DNA of 46,535 bases. It comes from Punctularia strigosozonata HHB-11173 SS5. Taxonomy: Eukaryota > Basidiomycota > Agaricomycetes > Corticiales > Punctulariaceae. Made by a program: the position numbers and the translations under genes. How positions within the stretch are numbered: position 1 is the stretch's first letter; every line of letters starts with the position of its first letter. Below are positions 1 to 12,225 of this stretch, in pieces. The stretch spans positions 64,402 through 110,936 of the forward strand of contig NW_006767440.1 of the NCBI RefSeq assembly GCF_000264995.1. Direction: 5' to 3'. The notes under the pieces were generated by a model. That model was not told where the DNA came from, did not search any database, and saw only the letters and a program-made list of their open reading frames with translations.

Positions 1-690
1 ATCACACGCTCGTTACCTATTATGTATAGATTCTCTCACGTGTTCTATTCTTGTGTTCTTCCTTGCGATCTTCTATCTTTCCTGATTGATATTACCGCTT
101 TAGGCACATTCTTTTGTTCCCTTTATGGAAATGCTTCCCTCAAGCTCCCTCACATATACCAGGAGCTCTCCCTTCGCATCTCCTCAGTCTTTTCCCTTAT
201 ACTTTGACTGAGGAGTGAGTCTGTCATGTCCCTTCATGTCCCTTATGTCCTAACGTACTTATGATGCCTCTGTAGTCATATATTAGGTACTACATGCGTA
301 ACTCAGTCTTTTCCCTTATACTTTGACTGAGGATCATATATTAGGGAATTATCGCTCTTGCCTTCAGATCCAGAAGTTCATCAGTGACTACCTACCTGGA
401 AACAAGCATGCATTTCCTCGGCTTCTCTGTACTCAACAACGATCCCACTCAAGTACCCTGGCTGCAAGCTGGCTCTCGCCTGCTGGCCGGAGAATCGAAG
501 AGTCGAAACAATGGACAGCTGAACGCTTCGAGTCGGGCAGTCGCCTACATTAGATTCCTTTCCCCCATCTTCAACGGACACTGCTCCTCCCCGCCAAGGG
601 CTTTCACTTTCGCACCCTCTATGATTTTCTGGCCGAGACATTTTAGATAGCCATGGTACACCGGCCCCCCCCCTCCCCTTTTAGCTCGCT
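1..690. other. Gene-poor pyrimidine-rich flank
   Basis: No supportable gene was found here. The first 340 bases are rich in T and C and contain two copies of a roughly 31-base sequence (181-214 and 302-333) whose ends are inverted repeats, and two copies of the string catatattagg. A run of C residues lies at about 664-673. The segment may be an old LTR or a promoter/UTR remnant, but no terminal dinucleotides or target duplication were found to prove it. Confidence 0.5.
181..333. repeat. Short direct repeat with inverted ends (2 copies)
   Basis: Copy 1 (181-214) runs from TCCTCAGTC to GACTGAGGA. Copy 2 (302-333) is nearly identical and keeps the same inner sequence cttttcccttatactttg. The two ends of each copy are reverse complements, so each copy can fold into a stem-loop. 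The function is unknown. Confidence 0.6.
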
Positions 691-723
691 TTGACTTCCA
701 CTCACCACTACGAACTGCCGCGG

Positions 724-2375
724 ATGGACAATACCGTCAACTGTCACAAATGTGTCAAGGACGTCAACCTCAACGTTAGCGTCTCCGACCTCAACACTCT
801 GTACTCTACACAGCCTACCAATCGTCTACCCTCCTATACCAACAGTTGGCGCGGCTCACCAGAGGCAGCAGAACAAAGGTAAGCCTGCTGTTCATGGCTT
901 CGGCGCTCACGAGCAACGATATGGAGCTTAATATCCCCCAGATGACCAAGGGGCCAAAACAATCGAAAAGAATGTACAGGCTAAGCAGGACGGTGCTGTC
1001 TGCTCTGCGGATATTTGGCTCACCGAACCCGTCGACGATCACCGGCGACACCCACCGGCTGGCGTCATGCAGCGACTCGGCGCCATTCACCATTGTGGAG
1101 GCTTCTGGTCGTCGATCCGACGGCGGATGCGCTCTTATTTCAACATCCTCCCCAGCGCGGCAAAGCCCGGCGTCTACAATCCCGCCGCACTCACGTAGCA
1201 CCAACCACGGATCAGGCTTGGCTGAATTCGGTCAGATATCCTCACCACATACGCTTGCCATCTTTCCCCCCAACTCGGCCGTTCGCCCAAAGGTCGACGG
1301 CGTTCGACGCAGATTTGGCAGCGAGTGGGAAGACGGAACACCCGTTTTCTATAGGGAACACATAATGCGGAAGACTTTGACGTTCGAGCAAGCGCAAAGC
1401 CTGCGTATCCAGTTGAACCGCAGGGAGTGGCCGTACGCTCCCGTATTACCTATATCCATGGCAACACTCGCACGTGCCGTGAAACTAGGTGGTTCACCCT
1501 CTTTACCCAGAGGGGCGGCGTATACATGATCTCTCGTTTCCTGTATGGTATAGCCCAGAAAAGGTGTTTCTCGACGGCCTCAAGATATCGCAATGGAACA
1601 GGAAATCGTTCAATGCGTCCTTGCTATCTTCGAGGATGATGACGCAATCCGGGATGCGCTCAGACAGAGGCGCCTAGTCTGGTTTATCATCAGCGCGATG
1701 AATACGCCACACGTTCCTACTCGCACATTGCTATGCAAATGGATTATGTTCTTGATTGCCTGGCCGGAGGGCAAGGCACTCGGCACGCCGGCCATGGTCA
1801 TGGAAGCGCTGGAGAAGCTTAGCGTCGATAATCCGAATCCCGAGGCGACTACTCAAGGAAGTGGTGGCGACAACCCGTACGACTACTGGTTTCGGAGCTT
1901 CGAGGTGACCTTAGCTGGCAGAGGGAAGTTTGGAAGTTTAGTCGGCGCGAGTAAGGATGTGAGGATGGCAGGTCAGGATAGTTCGTTGGACGAATACGCG
2001 GTGCGTCGTCTGATGGTCCAGAGGCCTGTACATGCCTTACTAAACAAAAGGCGTCTGACAGTTCTGCAACGTCACAATGCTCATTGCCATTCTGGGGAGC
2101 CTTCAGGACCTTGATGCGCGCCTCAATCATCGTGCCATGCTCCAGCTCGCGGGCTTGCCACGCATCACGAAGCTCCTTCGAGAGCTTGACATAGACAGGG
2201 TTAACGACAAGCTGAAGATGCTGCAGAGCATTCTTGACGAGGACTTCCGGCAGCTTAGTAAATGAACATGATGATCCTCGCATGCTCCAGAACTCGAACT
2301 CAGAGGACGTGAACCCGGCTCTCTCCACCGAGACGGACGACTCAAAGTCCAAAGGCTGCCTCAGCGTGGTCTATC
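724..2375 (+). pseudogene. Truncated, frameshifted copy of the formin 5' half
   Basis: This segment matches the N-terminal third of the intact formin that starts at 2868, in the same order and strand. The matches are the extreme N-terminus (724-880), the serine-rich leader (about 900-1330), the start of the GBD/FH3 part (1365-1560), the helical part ending in SSLDEYAV (1593-2000), and the block with LNHRAMLQ and LAGLPRI (2077-2265). A degraded match continues to about 2375. The coding frame changes near 840, and again at an A run at 1559-1562. A stop follows the LSK at 2265, before the next matching block. Coiled coil, FH1, FH2 and DAD are absent. It is therefore a tandem partial duplication in decay. 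A short GTPase-binding decoy protein is conceivable but would need unusual splicing. Confidence 0.8.
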
Positions 2376-2867
2376 AAGTGTACGGGGCTAGTTCGTCTTT
2401 GATCTGCTCAGTGTATGATAAATGTTGGCCCCGCAACTCATTTTTCAACCGATCCATGACACTGAATGTGCTCCGCCGGCGCCGTCGTTGATAGAAATAC
2501 ACCGTTTTTGTTTGGGGAGCCATCGACGTAGAGAAACAACATTGGACGCGACAAGGCTGCAGTGCAGTTCGGGCTTTGCATAGGGATGATGCGGCGCCAT
2601 TCCTTCGATTTATGATACATGCCGGCTGCAGCAACTGTTCTTCTTCCGTGGACTATCTGAAGCGGCTTGATATGTTCAAGTTGGTTTGACTGTAGATCGT
2701 TTGAATGGCGAGAGTAGGTGGAGCCAAAGAATTGTTGGATGAAGCTCACGCGCGTGTCGCCGCTCGCGTATCTACTCACGCGCTTCTGCGTTTCCCGACA
2801 ACGACCAACCTGACTTTGGCATTGCTTGGCTCACTCTGGCTGGCCAGACGGCCCTCAGACACATACC
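2376..2867. other. Intergenic region upstream of the formin
   Basis: No gene is visible between the decayed formin copy and the formin start codon. The segment presumably holds the formin promoter. No clear TATA box was recognised. Confidence 0.4.
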
Positions 2868-5800
2868 ATGGACAGTTTGTTCGGTCGGAAACGCGACAAG
2901 ACCATCAATCGTCCACGCCAGATATCCGTCTCCTCCGACCTCAATCAGAACTCTGTGCCTTACGACGCTGTACCACCCTCTAACCGGTCTCCTATACCAG
3001 TTGGCACCGTTTCGCAATTGAACCGAGGGACCGTTCAGATTAGCGCGCCGATCACCAACCCGACGTTGACTAATAATGGGACGGAGCTCAACATATTTCA
3101 GATGAACAAGAGGCGGGAGGACAGAGAGAGGATGTACGCCATCAGCAGGGAGGCGTCGGCTACATCAACTTCATCGCTCGGACGCTCCAGTTCACCCAGC
3201 CCTTCAACGGCGACAAGCAATACGGACGGATCGATGTTCTACAGCGACTCGGCGCCGACCACCGTTTCGGGAGCCTCAAGTTCAAAGCCGAGCAGCGGAT
3301 ACACCTATACGCCGACTTCCCGCCGCGCTCGACAGAGCACGGCATCCACCAGCACGTCTCATTCTCAAGGGCACGGTCGCAAGTCAAGCACGCAAGACTT
3401 CGGCCTGATACCCTCCCCTCCCTCCTCTGCCACCCTTCGCCCTGGCACAACCGCGCGCGAAGTCTCCTCTCCCGGTATTCGCGCGTCCACTAGCTCACGC
3501 TACGCACCGTCTATGTTTTCCTCCGGATCGCACATGTCAGGCATTCACGGCATTTCTCACGCCTTCCAACGCGGGCGCGACGGCGACGATTACAACCTCG
3601 AGCGCCCCGATGACAAGGAGGTCGAACGGCTCTTCCAGCAGATCATGAAAGACCGCGACGTGGAGGGGCTCGATATACCGGTCGAGAAGAAGTGGCACAT
3701 GGTGTGGAGCCACCTGCACTCGCGCTCGAAGGAGGAACGGACCCGAGAGAAGGCCGCGCAGCTTTACCGCGGGGACAGTGGTGCAGGCGACAGTGTCACC
3801 GCGATGCACGTAGAGGGATCCCCGGAGTGGTTCTTACATCGCGTCATAGAAGGCACGATCACGCACAAGCAGGCGCAGAGCTTGAGCGTTAGCTTGAGAA
3901 GCAATGAAATTGGGCACGTCGCATACATTATTATCCACCCTGACACACACTCATGAGCTTGATACAGTTGGTTCAACAAATTCGTCAGCAACAAGGGTAC
4001 CATTGCCCTGGCCCAGCATCTGAACAGAATCGCCCGAAAGAACTCGACACGCAGGCAGCAGGACATCGACGTCGAATACGAACTCCTCAAATGCGTGAAA
4101 ACTATCTTTAACAAGACGTGGGCTGCGCGCGAAGCGCTTGCTCAACCACAGATCGTCACGCTCATCGTGAGCTCCATGAACACGCCGCACATCCCGAGTC
4201 GGAAATTGATATGCGAGTGGATGGTTTTCGTGATGAATTGGGAAGGGGGATACGAATTGCACGCTGCGGAGCTTGTTCTCCAGGCGCTGGAGGCGCTCAG
4301 TATGGCGAATCCTAACGCGGAGGCCATCGCGCAGGGAGGTGGCGGGGGAGGTCCGTATGATTATTGGTTTAGGAGCTTGGAGGCCAGTTTGGCCGGGAGG
4401 GGCAAATTAGGAAGTCTGGTCGGCGCGAGTGAGGACGTGAAGAGAGCAGGATTAGATAGTTCTTTGAACGAGTATGCGGTGCGTCATTCAACGTCTTTGA
4501 GGGTTCGCGCCTTCGTGTGCTGATTGGAGCATGATCACGACAGACCTACAACCTCCTCCTCCTGGTCGGCGTTCTGGAGAACCTCCCGGATCTCGACTCG
4601 CGCCTCAACCATCGCGCCATGCTGCAATTTGCGGGCTTGCCGCGCATCATGGAGCTGCTTCGGCAGTTCAACACGGACGAGATCAACAAGGGTCTCCAGA
4701 AGCTGCAAGACATTCTTGACGAGGACGAACGACAGTTGAAGGAGCAAGACAACCTCCGCATGCTCCAGGACTTCTCCAACCCGGAGGACGTCTACAAGGC
4801 TCTCTACGCCAAGACAGAGGACTCGAAGGCCAAAGATTACTTCCTCAGCATGATGCAGCGGCTCCTCCTCATTCGGGAAGACGGCCCGCCGCTCGTGCAT
4901 TACTTCCAGTTGATCGACGGGCTGGTGACGGATGTGGTGCTTGACAAGAGGATGGGCACAGGTGAACAGCGGTTTGGGGTGAGCGTGTCGAAGTTGGTGG
5001 CAAGTATGAACAATGCGGACGAGGTAGCGGCGCTGGAGCAGGAGGTAATGATGCTCCGCGCTCAGGCTGCAGAGCAGACTTTGAGGAGGGAGGCGTTAGA
5101 AGATGAAGTTGCCCAGGGCGGCGAGGGGATGGTGGGGCAGCTCAAGGTGCAGATGAAGCACCTGGAAGAGAAGCTACTAGTGAGCAGGCAGACGACGGAG
5201 CGCCTTCAGGGACAGCTTGAGGAGCAGAAGGCGGGGTACGAGGAGCAGATCACGCAACTCCAGGCGCAGATCATGGAGCTGTTCAAGATGCTCCGGGAGA
5301 TGGGCACGGAGGGTCTAAAGGGCATCGATGAAGTGATCGAGAATGCGGGAGGAGAGGGCGCGATGGACCGGAGGACTCTGGTGGAAGAGCTCAGTAAGCA
5401 TCTGCACAGAGTTCAGACCATCGACGCGCTGGAGGGTGGTAAGCGGCGGAGGAAGAAGGGCAAGAAGGGTCAAGTGGGTGATGGCGAACAAGGCTGGGAT
5501 GACAGCGACGAGGAAGGGGATGCAGCGAAGGAGGCTCGGTCGGATGCCGCTGGCGCAGGTGGCCTGAAGAGGAGGCCGCATTCGACTAAGAGAAGCACGA
5601 CCACCCCCAAGGCGAGATTTTCAGAGGCACCCGGTGGACGCGTCAGCCAGTTCATGGATGCAGATGAGGAGCAGGTTCAGGAGCAGATACAGCAGCAGCT
5701 GGCGGCTGGCGTCAGCGTATACCCGCCTCGCGAAGGAGCCATTTCAAGCTTGCGAGGCAAGCGCACTAGGAAGAAGGTTCAACAAGGCGCGATACTGGGT

Positions 5801-8500
5801 GCTAATGGCATGCTTTCGCCGCCGACAAACGAGGACGGTGAATACAGTGATGGCTCGTCATATGGGCCCGATGATCAGGATGCGGAGAGCGAGTATGGGA
5901 GGTCAACCAGAAGCGTGTCGTCTGCTCTCACCGAGGACACGCAGGCGACGACGGTCACCGAAGGCTCGCGCGCGTCAGCGGCCGGTTCGTTAGCGGAGCA
6001 GCTCAGGAAGCAATTGTCTTTGCGCGGCAGGCCGCCGTCGGACACGAGTACTGCGCCGTCACCTCCTCTGCCTCCCTTGCCGGAGGAGCCAGCTGCAACC
6101 GACGCGTCCGGTGCTGCGCCTCCTCCCCCTCCCCCTCCGCCACCGCCTCCACCACCACCGCCACCGCCTCCCCCGGGTCCTGGTCTCAAAGGCCCGCCGC
6201 CGCCGCCGCCCCCTCCGCCGCCCCCTCCTCCTCTTGGCTTTAAAGCGCCGATCGCCTCCCTAGCCGCTGGTCCGCCGCCGCCGCCGCCACCACCTCCTCC
6301 GAAGAGTGGATTTGCCACCCCCACTTCCCCTCCCGGTTCTGCGCCAGCTTCTACTCGTACATCTATGCATCTGGGGAACAACTTGTCCGCGCTGCTCGCG
6401 GCACGAAAGGACATGCTCATCACGCCTAGCCAGAAGATGAAGCAACTTCAGTGGGACAAACTACCGCAACAGGTTGTCGGCAAGACTGTGTTCAGCGAAG
6501 ACCTACCGGTAAAGGAGCAAGAGTGGGTTAAGAAGCTCCAATCTGATGGCGTCTGGATGGAGATGGAGGAGGACTTCAAGGCGAAGCAGTTGGTTATAAA
6601 CTTGATGGGTACGTGTTGATCATAGTACACGAGCTTTCTTGGACCTAACATCGATTTTGCAGCGCGCCAGAAGAAGGCGGAACTCCGTAGTGTATTGGAT
6701 CCAACCACAAAGAAACACGTTGGTATGTGTTAGACCACCTGACATGCCGCGACGTGCGCTCATTATGCGCAAAGAAATCCTCATCCAAAGAGTCAAGAAA
6801 TTGGAGCCGGAGGAGATTGCGCGCAAAATCCAATTCTTCGATCCGGAGCTCTGCACTGAGACGTTCCTCGCGGAGCTGAAGACGGTACTCCCCACCCCCG
6901 AACAGGTATGTCCTTCTGTATCCGGGCACGTGTACTTAATGATGTGATATATGCCCTGCAGACCGGCAAGCTGAACGTGTATCGAAACGCCGATCCGGAG
7001 GAACTGGCCGGTCTTCACATCTCAGATCGTCTTATGGTCAAGCTTATACAGATCGAACGTCTCGGCCCCCGAGTGGAGGGCATGCTGTACAAAGTCAAAT
7101 TCAACGAAGCATGGACACTATTGGACGAGGTGTGCTCACCTTCTCGCTTACCTGGAGAGCTTCGCTCACCAAGGACTAGGGCACGCGCAAGCTATCAGAG
7201 GCATGTGACGCATTGCTTCATGCTTCCCACTTCAAGGAACTGCTCAGTGTATGCCTCTGAACTGTGAATTCAGCTTCTTCCTCTGACATCCCATCTCTAG
7301 TTGATCCTACTAATCGGAAACTATATGAATGGTACTGGTATCAAAGGCGGCGCATTCGGTTTCCGAGTTAGCAGTATCAATAAGGTTCGCATTCGTTGTT
7401 CGCGATCTCCTCGCGTTGCTCACGTTGCCTGCCAGCTTGTTGACACGAAATCAGTACATAATACAACGCTGCTTCACTTCCTCGAAAGGACAGTCGCCAA
7501 GCATTTTCCCGAAATGGAAGAATTCTTGGAAGAGCTCGCCAAGCCTGCCGAGGCATACAGAGGTGAGCTTGAGCCAGACCCCGCTTGACTGCGTTCTGAT
7601 GTTGTCGCCATAGTCAACTTGCAGGATGTGCGCCGAGGCCTTACAGAGCTTCGAGAAGGCCATAAGCGTATTAAGACCGAACTCGAGGAGCATTTTGCAG
7701 ATATCGATCCCCTTGACAGATACGCGAAACAAATGTGGACATTCGTCGGACGAGCTGGAGCGCAGATTGCTGACCTCACGGACGATGTTAACGCGGCGGA
7801 CACGCGGTTCACCGAAGTTGTTCGCTTTTACGGTGAAGACGAGAAGAATATGAACTCGTCAGAGTTCTACGGAATCTTCAAGACGTTTGTAACCTCCTAC
7901 AAGGTACGCAGGCTTCACTCGTAGATACTCAAAGCCTTTCTAATGTTCTGCGGATAGAAATGCAGAGGAGAAAACCAAACAATTGCAGAGGAACGGACCA
8001 GACTGGAAAAGCGGAAACAAGCTGCAGAGCAAGCAGAGCTCGAGCGAAAGAAGAGGCAGGAGGAAGCCAAGGCGAACGAAGACGAGGAGTCCACCGGATA
8101 CGACGCTTTACTCGACGCGCTACGCAAGGGAGAACTCCCGCGAAGTGCCCGCCGCACACGGCCTCGCGACCGCAACCCAGCTCCTTCTCCATTGTCTCTG
8201 GACATTCAAGGTGGCTCGTCTGGAGAAGATGCTGCTGACAGAGCACGAGATATGTTGGCAATGCTCAAGTCCGACGGTCTCGATACCTTCCAACCCAAAT
8301 CACCAACTTCTGCAACTCCTAATCCATTACGACGGTCCAGGCGCAGGCGCAAGAGCAGCGCCGCTTCTGCCCCAGCGAGCGATACTCTGGGTGACTCTGA
8401 GCATGAACCAATGCCCGAAGGTGACCCTGAACCACGCCCTGAAGAGGCGGAGAATCTGATGGCAGATGCCTCTGACTCCACGATTGTCATAGAACGGTGA
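2868..8500 (+). CDS. Diaphanous/SepA-type formin
   Basis: Formins nucleate and elongate actin filaments at hyphal tips and septa, controlled by Rho GTPases. Exons: 2868-3913, 3968-4478, 4544-6608, 6663-6722, 6775-6905, 6962-7129, 7180-7248, 7301-7384, 7436-7562, 7614-7903, 7958-8500, giving about 1697 aa, near the usual size of fungal SepA proteins. Order: serine-rich leader, GTPase-binding/FH3 region (residues about 245-670), coiled coil (about 680-790), acidic linker, polyproline FH1 with three long proline tracts (about 1043-1108), FH2 (about 1145-1515, beginning near MKQLQWDKL and including LLIGNYMNGTG), and a C-terminal DAD (about 1563-1587; YDALLDALRKG then a basic stretch). GBD/FH3 plus DAD implies autoinhibition released by a Rho GTPase. 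Intron 1 appears to have a GC donor. The intron at 7385-7435 has no stop and keeps frame, so retention would be silent in frame. A decayed 5' copy lies just upstream. Confidence 0.95.
6115..6310 (+). repeat. FH1 polyproline-coding CCN/CCG tract
   Basis: Three runs of proline codons (ccg/cct/cca/ccc), separated by short glycine- and hydrophobic-containing spacers, form the profilin-binding FH1 of the formin. On the opposite strand the same DNA reads as a long polyglycine frame, which is a shadow. Such tracts are prone to length polymorphism. Confidence 0.9.
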
Positions 8501-8790
8501 TATGCCCATGACCTGCTTTCTTTTTTCATTTAGGCGCTCATGTATGGCTCATTTCGCACTTTCATTCCGTCTTCTTTCCGTGGACATGCATATGTATTTT
8601 TGGCAATAATTTATGCTTTGTGCATCACTGGAGCAACGTTTGTATGGGATTTCCGAGCATAGGGCCGACTGTATATAGGCGTGTTGCAGACATTTCCTAG
8701 AGCTTTCTGGAAAATTACGTATGGTACAGATAGTGACGATGATTGACTCTCGAATCAGAGATCAAAACCGGCCGTGGCAGTCGATTAGAG
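8501..8790. other. Convergent 3' ends of the formin and RBM genes
   Basis: Formin (+) stops at 8500 and the RBM-like gene (-) stops at 8791, so the 290 bp between them holds both 3' UTRs. It is A/T-richer than the coding DNA. No other gene was seen. Confidence 0.6.
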
Positions 8791-11563
8791 TCACTGGTTA
8801 TTGTACCGTTCCCGGGCCTATAATCCATGAGTTCAGAACGGCTGTAGTGTTCAATGACAACTCACTGCGTCTTGTGCCTTGTGAAGATAACCAGTGTATC
8901 CAGGTTCATATTTACCCACTTCCTGGCCCTTGCTGGCGCCAAGGCCTACGCCCTGAGCATAGATGGCAGTTTGACTGGGCGAGTGAATGAGACGAAGGGC
9001 GACGGACATGCAAGAACAACGTACATGGGGTCCACGCGGCCCTCACCACTGGTTCCAAGTCCTGTGCCCTCTTTCCAGCCCATCATCTTCAGCAGTTTGT
9101 TCCCGACGTTATTGGCGTCCTCCCCAGGATTCTTCGGTGGCGGGGGCGGGGACGGAGGCGGAGGCGGTCCCTCAGCCGAACGTTTCTTGGCGGGTTGGGG
9201 AGCATCGGGAAGAGGAACGTCCGGCTGATTGTGCATGATCCTTCGTTCAAGGGCCCGATCGCGATATTTGGGTTGCTCTTGCGGACCCGGAGAACCGTCT
9301 GGCGTCGTGGACTTGCGAGCATTCCGTGCTTTACCTCGCGCAACCTCGCACAGGTTCGGATCTTGTAGATTTTTCTGACCCGTTGTGAGCATCTGCGCGC
9401 TTTATGAGTATTATGTGCTGACCTTGTGCAATTCTGACTCTTTACTATGGCGTTTCAGCAGATCCGTCGTCTTGAATTGTCGGGCGCATAGCAAACAGAT
9501 ACGCGCGGTTGGATCCGCATATTCAAGTTCATTCGTGGAAGCATCTGCAGTGGTTATTGCTTTGACGGCGGGTTGCACAGTAGGAGCGGGTGTAGCAGTA
9601 TCTGCCGTTGAGACCATCGGCTACGGAAGGCGTTCATTAGTGAATACTGAACGGCGTGTGAAAATGGACAAACATACCTGGACCATGTTGATACTCGACG
9701 TGCCAGGCTGGCTGAGAGTTTCCTGTACCTGATTCCATTTGTTGATATTGTTCACCACCTTCAATGTTTAGATCAATCAACGTTTTCGATATTACATAGG
9801 TGCACGCGCCAACCTTTTTGCTCGCTATCATGGGCGCAACCTTCCGTGCGGCGATGACTACAGTAGAGGGGGAGTGAGCTGGCAGCTGCAAGATTTCGGC
9901 GGAAACAAACCTTTGGCAGCTGAAGGATCGATTATTTGCTCCTCTTCGTCCCCATCTTCGGCGCCTGCATCCTCAGCTAGATTGACCGCCGGAGACACCG
10001 CAGATTGCTTCTTGTTCGTCGCCAAGCTGAGCTTCGTGGTCGTTCCACCGGCTTTGCCGAAGCTGAGAGTAACGGGCTTATCGGACACGGGCAGCGCGGA
10101 TGCCTCAGGTACCAGAGGTATCAGATCATCCTCCTCTGAATGCGGAAATAGTCAGTATTAATCGGAGGTACCAGCTCCAGGTACGCACTTTTCGTCTTCT
10201 TCTTTTTCTCCTTAGCGGGAGCATTGGTCGTAGCCTTCGCGGACTCCTTTACTTCGAACTCCAGAACGGCAATGGTCGAGTGTTCATCCCAATATCGCAC
10301 CCAGCCTCCCTCGATACCACCTAGAACCGAGGTGGACGCAATGCACGCTTCATCACGATGCATGGCATCGACCAGCTGAAATGAATAAATCTGCGCGAAC
10401 GAGGCTGCAACGGGGCGATCGGATATTCGGAAACCGGTCGGATGAACTTGAGGATTCATCGTCGCAGCGAGTACCGCGGACGACGACTAGAGTAATGACT
10501 GTAAGCCCGCGATCTCGGAACGCAAGCGGACCATTTACCTCAACGTCAACGAACTCGACGAAAGCAAAGCCCCAGCTCGCGAGAGTATTTTTATCCTTGA
10601 TAAGTATGATCCTACGCATTCCCTTTGCGCCCTCCTTCCCAGGTCCAGACGAATACTTCATGGCTTGCGCGATCGCTTGAGGGCCCGACAGTGGGTCAAG
10701 GCCCCTAAACAACAAGAGGGGAGACTGGGTGTTTCCGATATCCCTTGTTCCGTCGTTCGAATTTTGAGGCCTTCGCGGACGATCCGAGGGATTGACGCTC
10801 TGCGAGTAGTCGATCTTGACTCGTCGACCGTTGCTGGGGATCATCCCTGCATCCAGCGCGCTCTTGTACGCCGCCTTCGCGGAAGCACCATGCGAAGCCG
10901 GCGGCGGCAGCTGAATGAAGGGAAACTGGGGGTCCACAAAGGCGCGAGCATGCTCCGTCGTCGGGAACTGGGCAAACCCGAAGCCCTTGGAAGCACCTTG
11001 CAGCAGCCAGGGGAAACGTCAATCAACGGCGTGCACGTCAGAGATATACGAAGGGGCAAGTGCCTGTTGATCTGTCTCGGATGATGGTCACGGTTTCGAT
11101 TGTACAGCCTTGCTCGGTCATGAAGGCTTGGAACTGCGGAGCGAAGTGCGCTTCAGCTACGGGCGGTCCAACGAGAAGAAGAAGGGATAGAGTCGACAGA
11201 CATCCGCCTCGGTAAAGTCTGGGTCCAGTCCAAGGAATATGACGTGCGGGCTTGGTTCACTCGCCGCCATACGCTTCTTGCCTTGCCCGCCACCACGGTA
11301 CGCGCGGTCGGAGTAGTCATGGTAGTCGTGTCCCGTTCCGTAGTTGCCTTCACCCTCATGGGACTGAGCATCATATCCCTGGAGTAGCTGCTCAAGGATC
11401 CGACTCGTCATGTACCATTGACACTCACCCCGTTGTTGAATTTACGGCGCTTTCCGTCCCCGTAGTATTCATCCTCTCGTTGTCTGGCATGACTGGGACC
11501 GCCATTCCAGCTTTCGTCATTCCAGTTATCCTTTCCCCTATCCCATTCCCTGTTGTACGCCAT
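8791..11563 (-). CDS. RBM5/RBM10-like splicing factor (2 RRM, C2H2, G-patch)
   Basis: Nuclear RNA-binding protein expected to act in spliceosome assembly, as RBM5/RBM10 do. Exons, in order: 11563-11429, 11378-11202, 11133-11064, 10996-10539, 10486-10189, 10135-9911, 9857-9814, 9758-9678, 9620-9423, 9374-9025, 8974-8866, 8817-8791, giving about 723 aa. Visible domains: RGG/acidic start, RRM1 (VIFLGLDPDFTEAD ... KGFGFAQF), RRM2 (LLLFRGLDPLSG ... WGFAFVEF), a tryptophan-containing segment (GGWVRYWDEHST), C2H2 finger (CLLC ... H.KESELH), proline tract, and a C-terminal G-patch (GWKEGTGLGTSGEG ... GVGLGA) ending in ARERYNNQ. The RanBP2 zinc finger of animal RBM5 is not seen. The intron inside RRM1 (11063-10997) fits only a GC donor. 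The start is chosen because the frame is open into a good GTGAGT donor and it lies divergently from the complex I gene. Confidence 0.88.
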
Positions 11564-11705
11564 ATCTATTTCTCCAGACGAGTCTGGGCCTTGTAAACTC
11601 GGGTTATCGAAGCCTCAGGTAACGCGATGATGGTTCGGAGGCAAGTCACGGCTGGGAACAACCGGACAGTCAGCACCGCTTTCCTTCTCCCAAGACGCTT
11701 TCATC
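11564..11705. promoter_or_regulatory. Divergent promoter between RBM-like and NDUFB4-like genes
   Basis: Only 142 bp separate the start codons of the minus-strand RBM-like gene (11563) and the plus-strand complex I subunit (11706). Both promoters and 5' UTRs must lie here or overlap. No TATA box is evident. Confidence 0.55.
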
Positions 11706-12192
11706 ATGGCCGGACATGGTGAGCATAGGTTCAGTGCATGACCGGCGGACACTAACATGCTGAACAGGACCCCCCGTGAGTATGATATCTACTAACAACC
11801 TGCATGGCCGTTTGTGACCTTGAAGCAAACTTTGCAGACGCTCAGGCATGACCCCGCCATCGACCGGTGGAACTCCATGGTACGTCCAACTTTCCATGTT
11901 TGTGCTACGGCGCGAGATGTCTCACTAACGTGTCTTCCAGAGAGAGAATGTATACCTGCACTACAAGTGGACGCCTCGTGCAACGCGGACCGTGCTCATA
12001 GGCGCAGTTGTCATCCCTACCTTGCTCTACTACACCCTCTCTAACCAAGACGTACGTGCACACACACCACTGCTCCTGATCATCATGCATTGTATTAAAC
12101 GAGCAAATATGATGCTACAGACAAAGTGGCAATGGACGGCGAAGCGCAAGGGCGAGTCGCTCGCGCGCGTCTCCACGCCAGAGGCGGAATAA
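11706..12192 (+). CDS. NADH dehydrogenase (complex I) B15/NDUFB4-like subunit
   Basis: Small accessory subunit of mitochondrial complex I with one membrane helix. Exons: 11706-11718, 11768-11775, 11838-11879, 11941-12051, 12121-12192, giving 81 aa. The pattern DPAIDRW ... R.NVY ... WTP ... G....P...YY matches the conserved core of NDUFB4, in which an N/D-PA...RW motif precedes VY, TP and a membrane helix (here GAVVIPTLLYY). The C-terminus is basic and soluble. Exon 2 would be an 8-base microexon, supported by good splice signals and phase on both sides; its length makes it the least certain part. It is convergent with COQ7 at only 33 bp. Confidence 0.82.
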
Positions 12193-12225
12193 ACCGGACG
12201 GACCCACTCTCATATAATTCGCAAC

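Noticed and set aside
5875-6423. Long minus-strand frame rich in glycine
   Set aside because: It is the antisense of the formin FH1 polyproline tract; the plus strand carries the conserved formin.
9393-9422. 30 bp intron in the RBM-like gene
   Set aside because: Too short. The next in-phase acceptor (48 bp intron, 9375-9422) gives the conserved LHKKNL sequence.
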